Shown: one piece after another, positions 21,893 to 33,739 of the stretch
Numbering within the stretch: position 1 is the first letter of the stretch
Layout: each line of letters begins with the position of its first letter
Assembly (NCBI GenBank): GCA_010015745.1
Contig: ML978227.1
Span: forward strand, 1 to 64,000
Length of the DNA: 64,000 nt
Reading direction: 5' to 3'
From: Setomelanomma holmii
Taxonomy: Eukaryota > Ascomycota > Dothideomycetes > Pleosporales > Phaeosphaeriaceae
Translations under genes and position numbers: made by a program
Notes under the pieces: generated by a model
Database searches by the model: none
The model's input: only the letters and a program-made list of their open reading frames with translations
What the model was told of the DNA's origin: nothing

Positions 21893-24177
21893 ATGACGAA
21901 ATCACAGGCGCTCCAGTCGAACCTGGATGTCGATTATGTGATAAGCTATCGCTTTGCGAAGACGGACAAGACAAAGGCTATCGCACAGTTCGAGAAGCTG
22001 TGTGAGGCGCTGTTCAACGTTGGGCTGGAGACTGAGGTCCGCAATGGGGACTCGCACTCGGTGCTGCTGTTTGTGAGGGTCGCATCTGACGAGCACTTGT
22101 ATGGAGAAGTCTATAGGTCACGGTAAGCTTCCATACCTCGCACTCAAAAGGGCCCATGACTGATGTGAAGCAGAGTTCGTGATTGGATACACGGCGTCCG
22201 AGCTGCTGCACCGCCGAAAGAGACCCGCGAGGCCCTCGAATCCGAGCCCCTCTACGAAGCTGAGCGACTGCGAATCATATACCAACTCATCACAAACCCT
22301 GCCTCTGAGGGTGGTGCTGGCATCACACCGAAGGAGGGTGAGTGGGAGGGCGTCGAGTCCATCTTCGCCTTGCATGACCATGCCTACAACAAAGATTGGA
22401 TAAAGAAATGGACATCCTCGTACTTCCTTAAGACGGAGGACCTTGACGATATTCGCAATCGTCTAGGCGAGAAGGTACGGGCATCCTCTTTCGCATTCGA
22501 AGCTTGAGCTGACCACCACAGATTGCATTCTACTTTGCCTTCACACAGTCCTACTTTACCTTCCTCTTCTTTCCTGCCGCATTTGGTTTCGCATCCTGGC
22601 TGGTCCTCGGACACTTCTCGCCCATATATGGTCTCGTCAGTGCGGTATGGTGCACAGTCTTCACCGAATACTGGAGGCATCAAGAGACCGACCTGGCTGT
22701 TCGATGGGGCGTAAGAGGCGTCTCTAAGATCGACACTCGTCATCGCGACTTCGCGCCAGAGAAGACCGTCACCGATCCGGTCACTGGTGAGCAGGTCGGC
22801 TTCTTCTCATCAAGCAAGCGTTTCCAGCGCCAGCTCCTGCAGATACCATTCGCACTCACTGTGATCGTCTGTCTGGGCACGGTCATCGCAACCTGCTTTG
22901 GCATCGAAGTCTTCATCTCTGAGGTCTACAATGGACCGCTTAAGAGCGTCCTAGTCTTCATTCCTACTGGCATCCTCACCACTGTCAACCCGATCCTCAC
23001 GACCATCTTAACCAACTTCGCGACCAAGCTCACGCAGTTCGAGAACTATGAAACTCAAGGCGCATACGACACTGCCCTCACCCGCAAAATCTTCGTCATG
23101 AACTTCATCCTGTCCTACCTAGGTATCTTTTTGACAGCATTCGTTTACGTCCCATTCGGCACCGTTATTGTACCTTACCTTGACATCTTCAATGTTGCCG
23201 TTAGGCCGTTCGCTGAAGATGAGAAGCAACTCCATCACAGCGCCAGCTCAAGCTGGAGTATCAACCCTGACCGTCTGCGCAAGCAAGTCATCTACTTCAC
23301 AGTCACCGCCCAGCTTGTCAATCTTGGTATGGAGCTCATCGTCCCATATCTCAAGCGCCGGGGTTTCGCCAAGCTCAAGCAGATCCAGTCGGACCGGGCC
23401 GCAAAGAATGGTGGTGCGCCTTCAGCTTCTGCTTCCGATCCGCAAGAGGATGCAGCCTTCCTCGAGCGTGTACGCAAAGAAGCCGAGCTTGATGTGTATG
23501 ACGTCGATTCAGATCTTCGCGAAATGGTCCTCCAATTTGGCTACCTCTCCCTCTTCTCCGTGGTCTGGCCGCTTACCGGCGTGTCTTTCCTCATCAATGA
23601 CTGGGTTGAGCTTCGTGCCGACGCTCTGAAGATCTGCGTGGAGATGCAGCGCCCTACACCCTGGCGCGCCGACACCATCGGACCTTGGCTTGACTCGCTC
23701 TCCTTTCTGACTTGGTTGGGAAGTCTGACTACCTCTGCGCTTGTCTACATGTTCTACAACACCAAGTCCGGCCCAGATGGGAATCCATCCAACATCCGGC
23801 TTTGGGCTCTTCTGCTCACCGTCTTCTTCGCCGAGCACCTCTTCATCCTTCTTCGCTTGGCTGTCCGTCACGTCATCTCCAAGATCGACTCTCCCGGTCT
23901 GCAAAAGGAGCGTCGCGAGCGCTTCATGGTCCGCAAGCAGTATTTCGAAGAGAACCTGAACTCGCTGAAGAAGCTACCTACACTTAGTCAGTCTGGCGGC
24001 GAAATCAATAGGAAGAGTCTCGAGGAAGACGCCAGGACGAGCAGTCTTAGCGCGACTACGCCTGTGACGAGGTTCTGGGGCCGTCAACGTGGGTGGAAGG
24101 AGACGGCTGCTGTGGCAAGGGGGTTCATTGAGAAGGCGCAGAACGAGACAACGCCGGGCGAGAAGAAGGAGCTCTGA
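21893..24177 (+). CDS. TMEM16/anoctamin family lipid scramblase
   Basis: Three exons, 21893-22122, 22174-22474 and 22522-24177, give 728 residues, close to characterised fungal TMEM16 scramblases of about 735. The start MTKSQALQSNLDVDYVISY fits the N-terminal ferredoxin-like domain. Then come WIKKWTSSYFL, the first helix region (IAFYFAFTQSYFTFLFF), EYWRHQETDLAVRWG, and eight or more further hydrophobic segments, including the Ca2+-site helices with NFATKLTQFENYET and the long FGYLSLFSVVWPLTGVSFLINDWVELRADALK with Glu/Asp/Asn ligands. The C-terminus is polar. The family moves lipids between membrane leaflets and some members are ion channels; yeast Ist2 is an ER-plasma membrane tether. No lesion. 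Confidence 0.95.
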
Positions 24178-25282
24178 GCTAAGGGAGTGCCGGGAGCCTG
24201 TACCAAGGCTACGAGTCAGTCCGTGGAGAAGGTGTGTTATGAGAAGCATGATGAGACGGAGCAGACTTTATGCTTGATGAGACACGATGCAGCATTACTA
24301 GCGTGGTGTTTAGGGGAAACTTTTGGGACCTAAGTAAGCTTTTCCTACGAATACAACACCCGATTCTAGTCCTCGCCTCGACTCTTCTGCCTGAAGGTAA
24401 TGTAGATCTCGGCCTGCGCAATGGTCTATTGCATGCTGATACAGAACGACAAAATCTACACAGCAAAGTGTATTACAATCGTGAAAGCCACGAATGACGA
24501 AAGAAAGACCGGAGGAGACTTGAGAGAAGCCTAGACCAGCAGTTCCTTCTTCTTATTCGGATTGAGCACAACCAAACAAGCCAATCCCGCGTTGCAAATA
24601 AGTGCTATCTTCCGAGGCCGGCCAAGTTTTCGAGTCATCCCCGATGGCAATGCAGCTGCGCGTGCTGCAATTGGACGGCCACATGTGCACGCAAGGCAGA
24701 CTTGGAAGGCTGGGTCTTCTGCATAGAAATGCACGATGCATGCATGCTCCGCGAATCATCGACACGAATGCCTCAAGCAATCGCAGCGGGACCAACACAG
24801 CCCCAATCCACATCCGCAATGGTGAGGAATATTTCGCCATCCTTCACGCTCCTCGACTGATCGCGCGTGTCTTTTCATGCCAAGTCTGTACTCTGCTGCT
24901 CAGGCCCGATTGCACTTCGGCACGACGCCATGTCTATGGCAATGCTTCCACTCATCGCAATAGACTCAACAGGTTCACTTATTGTGGCAGCTTCGAGATC
25001 ATCCGCACCTCATATAACCATATCCAGGAAGCGAAACAAGCCGCTACGAGCTGTGTGAGCAACGTCAATATTCCCTGCGATATGAGATACTGATCATACC
25101 CCATAGCAATGATCCAAGACCTTCGGAAGTTCTCTTGGATGACATCCAGCCGCCATCGAATATTCGCACCTGGATAACTCGGATCTGGCAGAAGCTCATT
25201 GGACAACTTCTGGAGCTCCTCTTGCGCATCTCAACATGACTTTCTGGAAACGCTGTTTCAATTACTGGCAATCTCAGTTGCA
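24178..25282. other. Intergenic, about 1.1 kb, no convincing gene
   Basis: Open frames of 60-163 codons on both strands overlap heavily. The minus frames 24553-24840 and 24979-25206 contain hydrophobic runs and could be remnants of a membrane-protein gene, but no family can be named. Confidence 0.35.
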
Positions 25283-26512
25283 ATGTGCTCATTGGCCTTC
25301 GTCTGTTCACTCTGGCCCCACTTGAGTCTTGAGGGTGGGACCTTTTCACCATCGACTCAGACTATGCCATCTGTTACACCAGGTCTCATTTCAAAGAAGC
25401 TAGACGCTTATCTTAGAAGAGCAGTCTGCTCAATAAGACACGGATACTTTATCTGGCGTCGTATGCTGGCATTCGTATCACCTTGGTTCAGCGTCAGTAT
25501 ACTACACCAATCGAGTTCGGCCGGAACTATCATCCAACAGGTCTCACCTTCGGATCATACTGTTCGTCAGCAAAACCCAGGTCGTAACGTATCTGCTGGA
25601 GCTGAGACAGATGCCAGTGCCCATGCCGGGTCTAGATCGATTCCTGGACAGGGCAGCGGAGCTTCTACTAGCACCAACGTCAACTCTAGCTCCCAAGCTA
25701 GCGAAGCTGAAGAGAATAGAGACGATGACAATGACGGGAACAATGAAGACGATCGAGACGGCATTGCAATGGTTGAAGTGTCGGACTTCGATATCGAAGT
25801 AGCTGACTTATACATTCACGTCATTCTGCCAGATGGGATCTTTGGAAAGAAACAAATACCTATTAAGGTGACTGAGTTTACCAATGACTACGAGCTATTC
25901 AAGGAACTCAATCGCATCTATCGTCAAGACCGCGGCCGCTGGCGCGCACTGTTCATGGTGAGCGGGCTGCGTCCTACCGCGTACGAGCTCTTCAACAGAA
26001 ATAACGTGCGCACGTTCTTCGACCCATCGAACCTTGCAGCGACAATGCCTGATCTTTTACGTCCTCCGCCTGAATACTCCTTTACTTATCATCCGTCGGA
26101 TCCAATACCGAATCCACCACTGCTCCACGAAGCCCAACTCACTCGACTCTATCATAGCCCGACCAGCTCCATACATCGAGATGAGAACGGCGAGGAGGTA
26201 TTCGACGCGCAGTGCTACGAGCGGTCACCAAAGCGAAAGGGAAGATTGACCTACACGCCAAACAACGGGTTTCCTACCGGCTACGCTTACGAGTTCATCG
26301 AGTGCTTCGATGTCAAATTTATACTTACATGTGAGCTGTTCATTGCATTCCTGGCTTTTTTGTTAGCAGGATTGTACTGGGGTATCGCTAAGGAGGACCA
26401 AAAGACTGGGACTGCTTTCAATATTGCCATGTTCATCTTCGTTGTCGGGCAATTCTGTTATGGTGTGATTCTTGCGCTTGGAGAGAGGCTGGATGCCTGG
26501 AGGTTTTATTAA
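25283..26512 (+). CDS. Fungal-specific protein with two C-terminal membrane helices
   Basis: One open frame whose first ATG is at 25283, though it is open further upstream and a 5' exon is possible. Residues about 115-190 are a low-complexity Ser/Gly/Asn/Asp-rich linker. A conserved globular part follows: LYIHVILPDGIFGKKQIPIKV, then LNRIYRQDRGRWRALFMVSG and AYELFNRNNVRTFF. The C-terminus has two hydrophobic helices (ILTCELFIAFLAFLLAGLYWG and FNIAMFIFVVGQFCYGVILAL). This combination belongs to an uncharacterised ascomycete family often seen in accessory regions. No function is known. The frame is intact. Confidence 0.6.
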   Translation: MCSLAFVCSLWPHLSLEGGTFSPSTQTMPSVTPGLISKKLDAYLRRAVCSIRHGYFIWRRMLAFVSPWFSVSILHQSSSAGTIIQQVSPSDHTVRQQNPGRNVSAGAETDASAHAGSRSIPGQGSGASTSTNVNSSSQASEAEENRDDDNDGNNEDDRDGIAMVEVSDFDIEVADLYIHVILPDGIFGKKQIPIKVTEFTNDYELFKELNRIYRQDRGRWRALFMVSGLRPTAYELFNRNNVRTFFDPSNLAATMPDLLRPPPEYSFTYHPSDPIPNPPLLHEAQLTRLYHSPTSSIHRDENGEEVFDAQCYERSPKRKGRLTYTPNNGFPTGYAYEFIECFDVKFILTCELFIAFLAFLLAGLYWGIAKEDQKTGTAFNIAMFIFVVGQFCYGVILALGERLDAWRFY

Positions 26513-27187
26513 GAAAACCGTGGCTGTAAAGAGCCTGTAGAGATGGTAACGCACTGGTCAAATTGGCGTGTTGGATCTTAGAGGTGCTCGGTGTGCCAGG
26601 TTGCGAAGAGAGCCGATGGAAAGATAGGATGATAGAATGTCGACTCAAGCCACGCGTTTGTACCGGGATACGTGGAAGAATCTTCAGGCAGACAGTCAAG
26701 TATACCATCCACGTCGTTGCGAGGCCACCAATGAAACATACGCCTGAGACAATTTGCTTCACAGTCTCACGGTCTTTCAGGAGCTTCACCACTGCTTGAG
26801 TCTCCGGAGAGCATGCTTCCGGAATCTAGGAGTCGGTTGTTTGTGCTTTACCACCGAAATGGGCTGCGGCTTCCTCACAACTCTCTTCACCTTCGGGGCT
26901 CTCTTCACACTGCCGGCATTCACAGAACACGATTTTGGCTAGCGTATCACGCAAGCCTGCTTGTGTCCAGGCGTACTTCTTACTTCTCACGTGATCTAAG
27001 TTGGCTTTCACTCACAACTACAAGCTCGTCTACGCTCTCATAATACACTTTCGGTTTTCGCCGCACTGTTCTTCCTCGCAACCTTTGCAAGCACTGCAAC
27101 TGCGCAAAACTCTCTACTTGAATTCCTCAACTCTTGCCACGTCGGCTTGCTTGCCACCACAAAATATCAAGCGGTACCGCATTCCCA
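26513..27187. other. Intergenic
   Basis: No recognisable coding sequence. A C/T-rich tract at about 27030-27180 precedes the next start. Confidence 0.35.
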
Positions 27188-27661
27188 ATGGCTGAGATCA
27201 GAGACGTACTACCCGAAATCTTGGCGCAGATAGTGAGCAACTATGTCGCTTCGGTGGTAGAGGAAAACGAGAGCCTCGAAAACCCATTCGTCCCGAGTAA
27301 CCGGTACGCTGTAGCAAGTGGTTCCTGCGAGGTCAAGTCTGAGCGTCAGGCTTTGTTCGATCTTCACCGTCGTCTCCAGCCGTGGTACCACCAGCAGAAT
27401 GCGGTTCTCATCGGCCATACGCTATTCAACGACATCAAGTGGCTCGAAGAACGATGGGCAGTACGCCACCAAGCACCGTTCAGGCCCTTATTCGACGGTT
27501 TGCTAACGATCGACGTCGCGCTCATTGGCAGAGCCATGAGAAATTCATTCCAGTCAATGAAGTTAGCTAAGATTGGCGAGTGCCTCGGTGTTGACTTCGT
27601 TGGAGAAGCTCACAACGCGAGCAACGACGCCGCCCACACGCTAGACATCTTTCTCGTCTAG
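27188..27661 (+). CDS. Gfd2/YDR514C-like exonuclease-fold protein, N-terminally short
   Basis: 157 residues from the ATG at 27188 (MAEIRDVLPEIL). The C-terminal half carries two motifs of the RNase H-like 3'-5' exonuclease fold in this fungal family: VLIGHTLFNDIKWLEERW and HNASNDAAHTLDIFL. Full-length members have an upstream Asp-x-Glu motif and a longer N-terminal part, which I do not see here, so two of the four acidic residues would be missing. Either the gene is a truncated remnant, or upstream exons exist that cannot be recognised. It lies in a region with other broken genes. Catalytic activity is unlikely in this form. Confidence 0.55.
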   Translation: MAEIRDVLPEILAQIVSNYVASVVEENESLENPFVPSNRYAVASGSCEVKSERQALFDLHRRLQPWYHQQNAVLIGHTLFNDIKWLEERWAVRHQAPFRPLFDGLLTIDVALIGRAMRNSFQSMKLAKIGECLGVDFVGEAHNASNDAAHTLDIFLV

Positions 27662-27850
27662 CTGAGACGTATGTACAGGGTAGTTTGCGGTGAGCTGGCA
27701 GAGTTGAGGATTCGGCGATGCGAGGGTGGGTCTGGGCATCAAGAAAGTATGGAAACTTCGGGTCGTTTGCAGTAAGTCAAGACGAGGAAGATACACTACG
27801 CGAACAATATATGCTAATAACATACAAAAACGTTCTGCTCATACAGGGCG

Positions 27851-29100
27851 CACGAAGTCGTCTGCAACCAACCTCCTGAGGTCTACTACGAAAAGTCCAA
27901 TCGTGGCTTTCTGATGCGCCTGCTTCCCATGAGACTGGAGCGCAACACTGAGGCGACCACCTCTCTACCTGGCCCACTGCCATCTGTCATTCTCCCGATT
28001 ATCGACTCAATCATGCGCACTACCTATCAGACCACGAAGGAAGAGCGCCTCGTGTGTATTAAGCGTGTCTGTGCTGATATTGTGCATCTGTCGCCGAAGC
28101 TCCAGTTTTATGTCTTCAACCATGCTGGTCGGAGATACGCCAATATTTCGAACAATACTGGCGAGAAGGCGCTTTGTGTCGCCATTGGAAGCCACGATCG
28201 CAACCTAGTCCAACAACTCGTGCAAGCTGGAGTCACCATATGGGGCAAGACCAACCTGTTTGGAACAACACTAGAATATGCTTTAAAACGAGGAACCATG
28301 GAAATCATAGCTGACATGATCGCTCATTCAGGCATGGCAGCCAATCGTAAGCAGCGAAAGGTCCAGCAACGCATGGTTGACACTCGGATATACTACGCAC
28401 TTGACCGCTATAATTTCGACATCACTGACAGGGAAGCCCGTGCTCTCGAAAATTTCTCAAGTGGTACAACAAGAATCCAGCTGCTTCGCCAGGCCAGGTA
28501 TCCACTCAGTAGTGTAGCCGCGCCGTTTCCCTTGGTGCGATAAATCTCCTTGGTGCCTTGTGCGCGCTCGACCGAACGTACGGTAATCGCAAGGCATACC
28601 ATGATAGCTTCCTTCGCAACTTCTCTCCACGCAACAACCTCGCCTCCATCATCGACATACTACTACGAGCACAAGTCTACGATGCCAGCGACGTCAACAT
28701 GACGTTGACTAAGCATCCATATATACCTGCATACTCTGCTATCGACTAATCTCTTCTCGATTTGGCCGTGGAACACGGTGACCAAGGAGTTGTTCGAGAT
28801 ATTTTGAAACTTGGCGGGAATCCTGATGGAATGCGCACGTTTCGGAAAACTCACCGGGGTACTATGACCTGCCCACTTCGCACTGCCATCCGCAAGGCCA
28901 ATCTGGCGGTGGCTCGCTTGTTAGTGGATCACGGCGCTGATCCTCTAATCGTCGAAGGTCCGGCTGGACACAAGTATCAACCACTAGAGCTCATGGAGGA
29001 GGGTGGACCCATGTATGTCTGGTTCGAAGAAGTGCTTGCGAACGCCAATCCCACGAGCCAAATGAGTTGTGAAACTAGATGGCGGCGTGAGATGACTTGA
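27851..29100 (+). pseudogene. Ankyrin-repeat-type gene, disrupted
   Basis: Coding character starts near 27851 (AHEVVCNQPPEVYYEKSNRG) after a possible intron. The frame runs to a TAA at 28541-28543 with ankyrin-like units (ALCVAIGSHDRNLVQQLVQAG, then LEYALKRGTMEIIADMI). Coding then continues in another frame (NLLGALCALDRTYGN onward), with a TAA at 28747-28749 between YSAID and SLLDLAVEHGDQ. It ends with clear repeats (VVRDILKLGGNPDG and LRTAIRKANLAVARLLVDHG). At least one frameshift and one stop therefore interrupt it. Ankyrin proteins mediate protein contacts and this one has no other recognised domain. It may form part of the same accessory block as the HET pseudogene. Confidence 0.65.
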
Positions 29101-30940
29101 TTGGGGTTTTTCTGAGCTGCGTCAAGGCATCTGGAGCCACTGACCAACGGAGATACTTGCTTTGTAACCTACCATGTAGCTGCGTCCTTTGAGCATTTCA
29201 AATTCTGCCAACGAGACATGTGAGGTTTTGAAAGGAGAAGGTGGTTCGGCCACTGAGTCTCGGAATGAAGCCAGATTGAGAAAGACCGGACAACTTCACA
29301 ATGAACATGTACATGTTACTAATTCATGCACTCCATTACCCTTGCCTCTGCCTTTTCTTGTATCCTCGTCTGCTACAATAGCGGCATGTCTTTGGCACCC
29401 CACGTAGTATAGCCATCCATTTGTGCGGTGTTCGTGCGGTCCTGTCGCAATTTTGTGCGCTTTGCACGCATGGTACTGCTTGAGATCCATATTCCTTCGG
29501 CGACGTGAGAGTTGACGGACCAAGTTCTTGGAAATACTTTGATACACGAAGGGCATCATTATAGTAATCAGCAACAATTCGTGGCAAAGCAATAAGCATG
29601 CTGCAGATAGTGGCTGAGATCGAGGCCGTCTTCAGCTTCGAGCTTACTATGAAGAGGTTCGATGACGAGCAGGATGTGTCTCTCGTGCAGAAAATGCTGG
29701 AGGAAGTTCTTACTCCGTCCATTGTGAGCATGCACTGATGAAGTATCCAGGACTACGTTAAATCTGCTTCGGAACGGCAAGATCGGGCTTGGGAATAATC
29801 TGGGCAATGAAGAGTATCAGAGTGTCAAGCCGAAGAGTATGCGTGCTTTCTTGGAAAGTTGTTGTGTAGAGCGATTACTTAGAGGAGAGTCAAATGTGCA
29901 AGCCCACATTGGCCTTATATTGAAACGGGGAGTAGGCTTACATATGGCTCGTGGATGCGCAAAAAGTGGGGGAGATTAACCGGGGTCTGTCTTTTGTCCT
30001 CAAGTGCGTGCTCCAAGCACGCAGCTCAATGATAAAAGACGTCCCGTTGCCGGCGACGCGTTCTGAGACGAACTGAATTCGTTGTGCTGTGGCTCTGACC
30101 AATTGGAAATGCAATCGATCGTGTCGCGGTCGACAACGAATGTGATACAGTGCCTTGCCCCCACCGGGTACAGATTAGTAGGTGCAGAAGGTTGTTTGCA
30201 ATAGTTTCCGAGATCTGGGTTAGTTCCGATGGATTGCAGAAAAAGAAAGGAAGAAATCTCTTGTCATGAAAAGTTAAACTACAGAAACATTGGTCCGTAA
30301 AAACGTATTGTAGGGTGCAGTATGGACGTTTCGAGGCGGTGGCAACGTCGACGGTCAGTAGGCTTGTATGGCCATATCGTGTTCTGGAGGGAGCAACAAC
30401 ATGGTTGTACAATCCGGCCAGTCGACGAAGTGTCCGCATCGATGTCCGAATATGGAAGGGTGTAACGCCAGACAAGACCGTCTCGGGGTATCATGGTACA
30501 GAAATGCCGCCCTAATCTAGCGCCGAGGTGAGTACGCGCGACGAAAGCACCTATACTTGCCTCGCTCATGTCCTCCGCAACTCCTAGAACCATGGCTGTT
30601 GGTCATCGATGCAACATGGTCCGCAAGTTGATGTTGCTTTTGGTCCACGAGACCAACAGTGCAAACTCCTTGAAAGATGACTTTAACCATATAGACTCTG
30701 GCGACGCGTTTAAGGAACCGATCTCTTGATCACAAGTGTGCTGACTTTTAGAGGGCGACGGATAGTCCGTGTTCTCGATCTGCAAGACTCCGCACTGGCG
30801 AAATACTGTGAACAGATTTTGTGAGCAAGACCATCAACGTGGAATGAGGCGCCCAGGAACAGAGTCCGAAATGGGCGCTTTCTGCGGTGGATGTTCGCCC
30901 TCGAATGGCAGCGATGATGCATCAAATCCAGTACATCAAC
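29101..30940. other. Intergenic, 1.8 kb, one small coding-like island
   Basis: Mostly without coding signal on either strand. The only island that looks protein-like is the small plus-strand frame at 29598-29738, listed separately. No transposon ends or long repeats were recognised. Confidence 0.35.
29598..29738 (+). other. 46-codon coding-like island, possible gene fragment
   Basis: An ATG-to-TGA frame reading IEAVFSFELTMKRFDDEQDV then a Leu-rich helix (LVQKMLEEVL). The hydrophobic pattern faintly recalls the middle helices of an acyl-carrier domain, without the phosphopantetheine Ser motif. It could be a remnant of a larger gene or chance. Confidence 0.2.
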
Positions 30941-33076
30941 TTACTTGAGTGTTCTTAGATGACGCCGCTGCTTGATGTAGGTTTCGTAATTGCCGCCAAT
31001 GATAGAGTCAAGGATACTGGGTCCAATATCTTGGCCGAGCTTGGAGAGCTCCATGCGATGTTTGAGGGTGTCGTGAGCGTCAGCAAAGACCTTGAGCGCT
31101 TCGACAGCTCTGCGCGAGCCACCAGAGATGTTGTTGTCTGGTCTATTAGGGTCTTGAATAGAAAGACCATCGTCCTTTTCGGGGCGACCATCGATGCCGA
31201 TATCAGTCTGCAGGAGATCATTGGCATATGTGCTGGCAATGCATACTGTATAGAATGTGTGAACATACCTTTCTCACAATTTTGGGAGGATGCATGACAA
31301 GGCGTTCGCGACGAATGTCGAATTTCCTGCCATAATATTCAAGGAATGCAAGAAAGCACTCTCCAAGGTTTTCAGCTTTCTCGCTGCGTGCAAGGAAGTT
31401 GGTGATCATACAAATGATGCTGAAACCGCCGAGGCCACCGGTGTGAACCTCATTGAGCCCTCTCATGACAAGCAGTTGCTTGACCAGGGCAACCAAATAC
31501 ACCATGTCTGGATAGTTTTGCTTCCATTCATGAAAAGTGGCTTGTGCTTGGACTCCGCTGAGGTTCTCGAACGAGATGTCGACATCGATGTTGGTAATTC
31601 GATCCTTGAACTTTATGATCGGAACCTTCGCCATGGGTATGACGCTGGGCTGCAGGGCGATACCGATGTTTTGCAACTTCCTCGATGCCTTGTAGAGGAT
31701 GTTCTTGATGTCCCTGCGGTCGGAATTGGCATCGAAAATTGGAGGATGACCGTCATAATGTCCCTCCGATACGTACACAAGATCCATGTCAGCTGTGGGC
31801 AAATATAACCCAGCTGGAAAGGACCCGAAGCATAGTATGCGGCCTCTATCCAGAGGAAAGAACTTTTGATGTGCCAGTCCACTTGAAATTCGCTGAACCA
31901 AGTTGTGACGCGCGTTGTGCTCAAACTCCTGAGGTGCGACAAAATCGTAGAAGTCGAGAATCTCGTTGTGGAGCCTGGAAAATGTTAGGTACCAGTGTCT
32001 GTTTGAAGGGGACGCTTCACGAGCTAGTATCATACTCACCATCTGGCTGGTTCTTTACTGAGATGAGCATAAGTCTCCCGGCTCTCGGCCCATGGTGTAC
32101 GATCGCCCCGGGCAGTAGCTACCCACTCGGGTTTCAACCCTGTATCACCTCCCATCTTGCGCTTACGTCCTCTGCCAGACTCTGCAAGCGGATTCGGGTC
32201 GTAACGCGGTTCGTCGCGCACATTCTTGTTGCGGGCTCGCTCGTTCGATGAATCGTCCACAGGACGCACCGAGCCCGCGTTGGCTTTCCGTTGTTTCTGG
32301 TCAGGCACTTCATCTTCCAACATGCGCAGCTCTGGTTCGTTGTAGTCGTCTTCTGCGTCATCATCTTCGCCGATGTCACCAAAGGAAATGAAGTCATCAT
32401 TCGCTGCAACAGCGTTGTTCGCCAATGCCTTTTCGGCAGCCAGATTTTTGGCTTTGCGAATCAGCTGCACAACGTCCTTCTTCACACCAGTTGTCTCGCT
32501 AGGAGGCGGCAGAGCGGTGTACGGGTCAGGGTTAGACCACTTAGTTACTGAATTGCCATCGGCTCGCACGACCTGCGTCCGGGCGACCTTGTGGGTGCCG
32601 TTTTGACCATTGGCAATATCATCGCCAGATGCATTGCTGTCCATATCCATGTCTGCCTCTTCATCATCAGACAGATCATCCGGATCCAAGAAGCGATTGG
32701 TCCCTTCAGAGACACCATAAGTGTGTTCGGGACTGCCGTCATCACGAATCTGAAGCAACGCGCGCTCGTGAGGAGCAGCTTTACGATATTGGCCGCGACG
32801 TTGTCCGTTGGCATTGTTTCTACCATTGCGCTGGCCGCCGCGACCACGACGAGATGCCCCGCCTCCGCGATCGCGTCGCGTGGGAGCGCGACCCGGATTT
32901 GCAGGTCCTGTAGGCGGAAATTGAGGCGCGCGATGATTTGACTCGAACGTGAACTCGGAGTGGTTCTGACTGCCAGGCCTGTAACTATCGCCAGTGCCAT
33001 TGCCAAATGTCATGCGATCGGCAAGAGGCGGCGGGCGTTCGCGCTCAGCTCGCGCCGGCCTGTATGAGTCTCCCAT
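30941..33076 (-). CDS. TRF4/5-type non-canonical poly(A) polymerase
   Basis: Three exons, 32040-33076, 31269-31974 and 30941-31207, give 669 residues. The first third is Arg/Gly-rich (RRDRGGGASRRGRGG) and acidic, a likely RNA-binding disordered region. The nucleotidyltransferase core has FGSFPAGLYLPTADMDL (GS at 396-397, Asp408 and Asp410) and NIDVDISFEN (third Asp at about 478). The central domain has MVYLVALVKQLLVMRGLNEV and GGLGGFSIICMI. The last exon carries QDPNRPDNNISGGS, the nucleotide-recognition motif of TRF4-like enzymes. In yeast and fission yeast these are the polymerases of the nuclear TRAMP complex, which tails RNAs for exosome decay. Lesion-free, with normal 58-65 base introns. 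Confidence 0.93.
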
Positions 33077-33739
33077 CTGGGGCGCTTGTTTGTTGAGTTG
33101 AGGCGATTAGGTTTTGTGATGCCCACGGTTTGTAGTAGGCGTGATTGTTGCGAGCAGTGAGGTGGAGAGTACAAAGAAGCGCACGAAACTTTGGTGATCT
33201 AGTATGCCAAGCATATGGCCCGTGCGCAATCACGTTGCAGAAGGTGCGGCGGTGGTCACTTCACAAGCGCTTTCCTACCCATCATTGGGATCAAAAATGA
33301 AACTCTCGGGCTTGTTTGAACCCAGATACAAACGCATAAGCATGTTGCCTTATGCACATCACGCCATTTGGTCGACATCTTACCGCTGTTGAAGTCAAGA
33401 ACCCTCCAAGTACATGTCGTAATCTTACATTTGTTGATATCGGTAACAGAAAATATGTACACTCGCGAGTGGAGAAGGGTGTTGATACACGGACCTCCAC
33501 CGGGATTCCTTGAACAGCCTAGTTCCAACACCATCGCTCCCGTCAAGACATACGAGCTTGAAATCATGAATGCTATGCCAGTGCTATAACGCCAGTCATA
33601 TGCAGGGAGACCATCCTTCTGAGCCTTAAGCTCACACCGGTGACACCGAGTGTTGTGGGTGTTGGGAAGACCGCGGTCCATCACTAGAGGGTGGAGAGCG
33701 TCCGGCTGGAAGTGGAAATGTCCTAGAGACCGGACAGTC
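33077..33739. other. Intergenic
   Basis: 5' region of the TRF4-like gene and 3' region of PAM16, both leftward. No coding signal. Confidence 0.4.

Noticed and set aside
24553..25206. Minus-strand hydrophobic frames suggestive of a transporter
   Set aside because: No transporter motif or helix order could be established and stops fall between the hydrophobic runs. Left as intergenic.
32545..33006. Frames of 94-153 codons overlapping the first exon of the TRF4-like gene
   Set aside because: They arise from the Arg/Gly-rich and acidic codon use of the true exon.
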